Source of the DNA: Pseudolactococcus raffinolactis NBRC 100932
GTDB lineage: Bacteria; Bacillota; Bacilli; Lactobacillales; Streptococcaceae
Assembly (NCBI RefSeq): GCF_001591765.1
Contig: NZ_BCVN01000001.1
Span: 62,001-126,000, forward strand
Reading direction: 5' to 3'
DNA: 64,000 bases
The first letter of the stretch is position 1. Each line of letters opens with the position of its first letter. Below are positions 62,841 through 64,000 of this stretch, one piece after another. The position numbers and the translations under genes are program-made. The notes under the pieces were generated by a model. It was not told the origin of the DNA, did not search any database, and worked only from the letters and a program-made list of their open reading frames with translations.

Positions 62841-62854
62841 TGTAAACGTAACCA
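62841..62854 (+). promoter_or_regulatory. Second cre box near the transcription start
   Basis: TGTAAACGTAACCA matches TGNAANCGNNNNCA completely and lies around +1, a position at which CcpA represses. Confidence 0.7.
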
Positions 62855-62883
62855 ATCAAGTTTAAACACAAAGGAGAAATAAG

Positions 62884-63360
62884 ATGGGATTAGTATTAGC
62901 GAGAATAGACCAACGTCTGATTCATGGTATCGTCGTGACACAATGGACGGGGGCAACGAAAGCCAAGCGCTTAATGGTTGTTGATGATGAGGTCAGTCAA
63001 GACGAGGTGCAAAAATCAGCAATGCGGATGAGTAAGCCTGCTGGGACTGGGATGTCAATTATAGATACAGCGACAGCCATCAATAACTTTAATGCAGGTA
63101 AATATGAGGGGCACAATGTTTTACTACTTGTCCGTGAGCCAGCTACCTTACTAAAATTAGCTGAGGGTGGGGTTGCCATTCCTAAAGTCAACATCGGTAT
63201 CATGTTTGATGGTCCAGATAAAACAACCGTCAAAAAAATGGTCGCAGTCAACGCACAAGAAGTGGCTGATTTGAAGGCATTAGAAGCTAAAGGCATTCCA
63301 GTGACTTTCCATTTCGTGCCTTCAGAAACAGAAGTATCTCTGGATACTTACATCAAGTAA
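62884..63360 (+). CDS. PTS mannose/fructose/sorbose-family EIIB subunit
   Basis: A 158-residue EIIB of the mannose superfamily. The phosphorylated His is in ARIDQRLIHGIVVTQW. It passes phosphate from EIIA to the incoming sugar. AAGGAGA ribosome site. First gene of an operon with EIIC, behind a promoter with two cre boxes, so repressed by glucose via CcpA. Substrate cannot be told; no EIIA or IID is inside the window. Confidence 0.95.
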   Translation: MGLVLARIDQRLIHGIVVTQWTGATKAKRLMVVDDEVSQDEVQKSAMRMSKPAGTGMSIIDTATAINNFNAGKYEGHNVLLLVREPATLLKLAEGGVAIPKVNIGIMFDGPDKTTVKKMVAVNAQEVADLKALEAKGIPVTFHFVPSETEVSLDTYIK

Positions 63361-63383
63361 AAAGAGAAAGAGAGTAAAAGAAA

Positions 63384-64000
63384 ATGGAAATACTTCAAGC
63401 AATATTAATCATCGCCCTATCCTTTTGGATGGTGCTTGACCAACAAGGATTTGTGGTCGTAACTTGGTTCCCATCAATCGTTGGCTTAATCGCAGGGATC
63501 ATCATGGGAGACATCGGAACTGCCATGGTGATTGCAGGAACCTTCCAACTCATGTCCTTAGGTGTTGCCAATATCGGAGGGTCATCTGTCCCTAACTATG
63601 GTCTTGCTACCGTGATTGGCGTCTATGTGGCAATCAGAACGACACATGATCTTGAACACGCCAAGGCTGTTGCTTTAGCAGTCGGTGTGCCAGTTGGGAT
63701 GCTCGGTATCCAACTAGATGTTATCGCTAAAATCTTGTGTACTTCAGTGACGCACGCAGCACAAAAAGCTATGAATGCTGGCAAGTATGCCAAAATGAAT
63801 CGCATCCTTTGGATTGGCCCACTGATTTTCGGCCTCTCAACAGCCCTACCAACAGCTCTTTTCATTATCTTTGGTGATAAAATTGTCAAGCTAATTTTGG
63901 AAGTTCTACCAGTTTGGTTTATCAACGGTTTAACCATCGCGGGTGGTTTGCTCCCAATCGTCGGGATTGCGTTATTGATGCAATTCATGCCTGTTAAGAA
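63384..64000 (+). CDS. PTS mannose-family EIIC subunit (partial, 3' end outside the window)
   Basis: An open frame from the ATG at 63384 to the window end (205 codons, no stop). It begins MEILQAILIIALSFWMVLDQ and contains GTFQLMSLGVANIGGSSVPN and a series of hydrophobic helices typical of EIIC of the AgaW/SorA type. Twenty-three bases after EIIB, with AGAGAG upstream; its partner EIID should follow. Confidence 0.9.
   Translation, partial: MEILQAILIIALSFWMVLDQQGFVVVTWFPSIVGLIAGIIMGDIGTAMVIAGTFQLMSLGVANIGGSSVPNYGLATVIGVYVAIRTTHDLEHAKAVALAVGVPVGMLGIQLDVIAKILCTSVTHAAQKAMNAGKYAKMNRILWIGPLIFGLSTALPTALFIIFGDKIVKLILEVLPVWFINGLTIAGGLLPIVGIALLMQFMPVK

Overview
The window looks like the chromosome of a low-GC Gram-positive of the Streptococcaceae, most likely a Lactococcus or Pseudolactococcus relative. 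This rests on the gene set and gene order (PepN and PepT peptidases, recF-yaaA followed by two M16 peptidases, rodZ-like and pgsA; tatD-rnmV-rsmA; rplU-prp-rpmA; hisS-aspS behind a T-box; a lysine-type MurE; an agmatine deiminase cluster with a membrane LuxR regulator). Promoters are strong TTGACA/TATAAT or extended -10 types. The species is an inference; I cannot search a database.

Layout. 1-3.8 kb: end of a type VII secretion (T7SSb) locus (EssA partial, EsaB, EssB) followed by small membrane proteins, two DUF1310-like paralogues and a broken effector-like gene; no essC follows essB. 4-18.4 kb: housekeeping genes (pepN, an NfeD-like/flotillin pair, rplU-prp-rpmA, pepT, a universal stress protein, a Na+/H+ antiporter, a cysteine desulfurase-ThiI sulfur relay pair and a 14-TM drug exporter). 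18.4-22.7 kb: accessory island with an Fst-type toxin-antitoxin module, an Rgg regulator, two tiny peptide genes, an MFS exporter and a ThiF/MccB-like adenylating enzyme interrupted by a frameshift at nine A's. 22.8-28 kb: tyrS, a TraX-like gene with an early stop codon and a class A penicillin-binding protein. 28.3-35.7 kb: agmatine catabolism (aguR, aguB, aguD, aguA, aguC) with an unexpected secreted phosphatidylserine/tryptophan-decarboxylase-like lipoprotein between aguA and aguC. 35.8-47.5 kb: recF-yaaA, M16 peptidases, rodZ-like, pgsA, T-box, hisS, aspS and two YitT-family membrane proteins. 47.5-62.7 kb: a Hol_Tox-type toxin-antitoxin module, dusB-hslO, murE, mutM, recA, spx, csbD, tatD-rnmV-rsmA, a GNAT gene carrying a toxin remnant at its start, an AI-2E-type transporter, a CNNM/CorC protein and tRNA-Leu. 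62.8 kb to the end: a mannose-family PTS (IIB, partial IIC) under two cre boxes.

The candidate undescribed system is at 19.0-22.7 kb. It has the order regulator (Rgg), inverted-repeat operator, 21-residue peptide gene, internal terminator, exporter, ThiF-type peptide-modifying enzyme. This is the plan of microcin C-like peptide-nucleotide operons (mccA-mccC-mccB), but the peptide does not end in Asn, the enzyme lacks zinc-type CxxC pairs, and an Rgg regulator with a second, oppositely oriented 14-residue hydrophobic peptide suggests quorum-type control.

Other notable structure: three families of non-coding repeats (94-bp tandem units, 61-bp palindromic units present at three loci, and large hairpins upstream of rpmA and inside the hisS T-box terminator), two complete type I toxin-antitoxin modules plus one or two decayed copies, and two probable leaderless mRNAs (pbp and yaaA).
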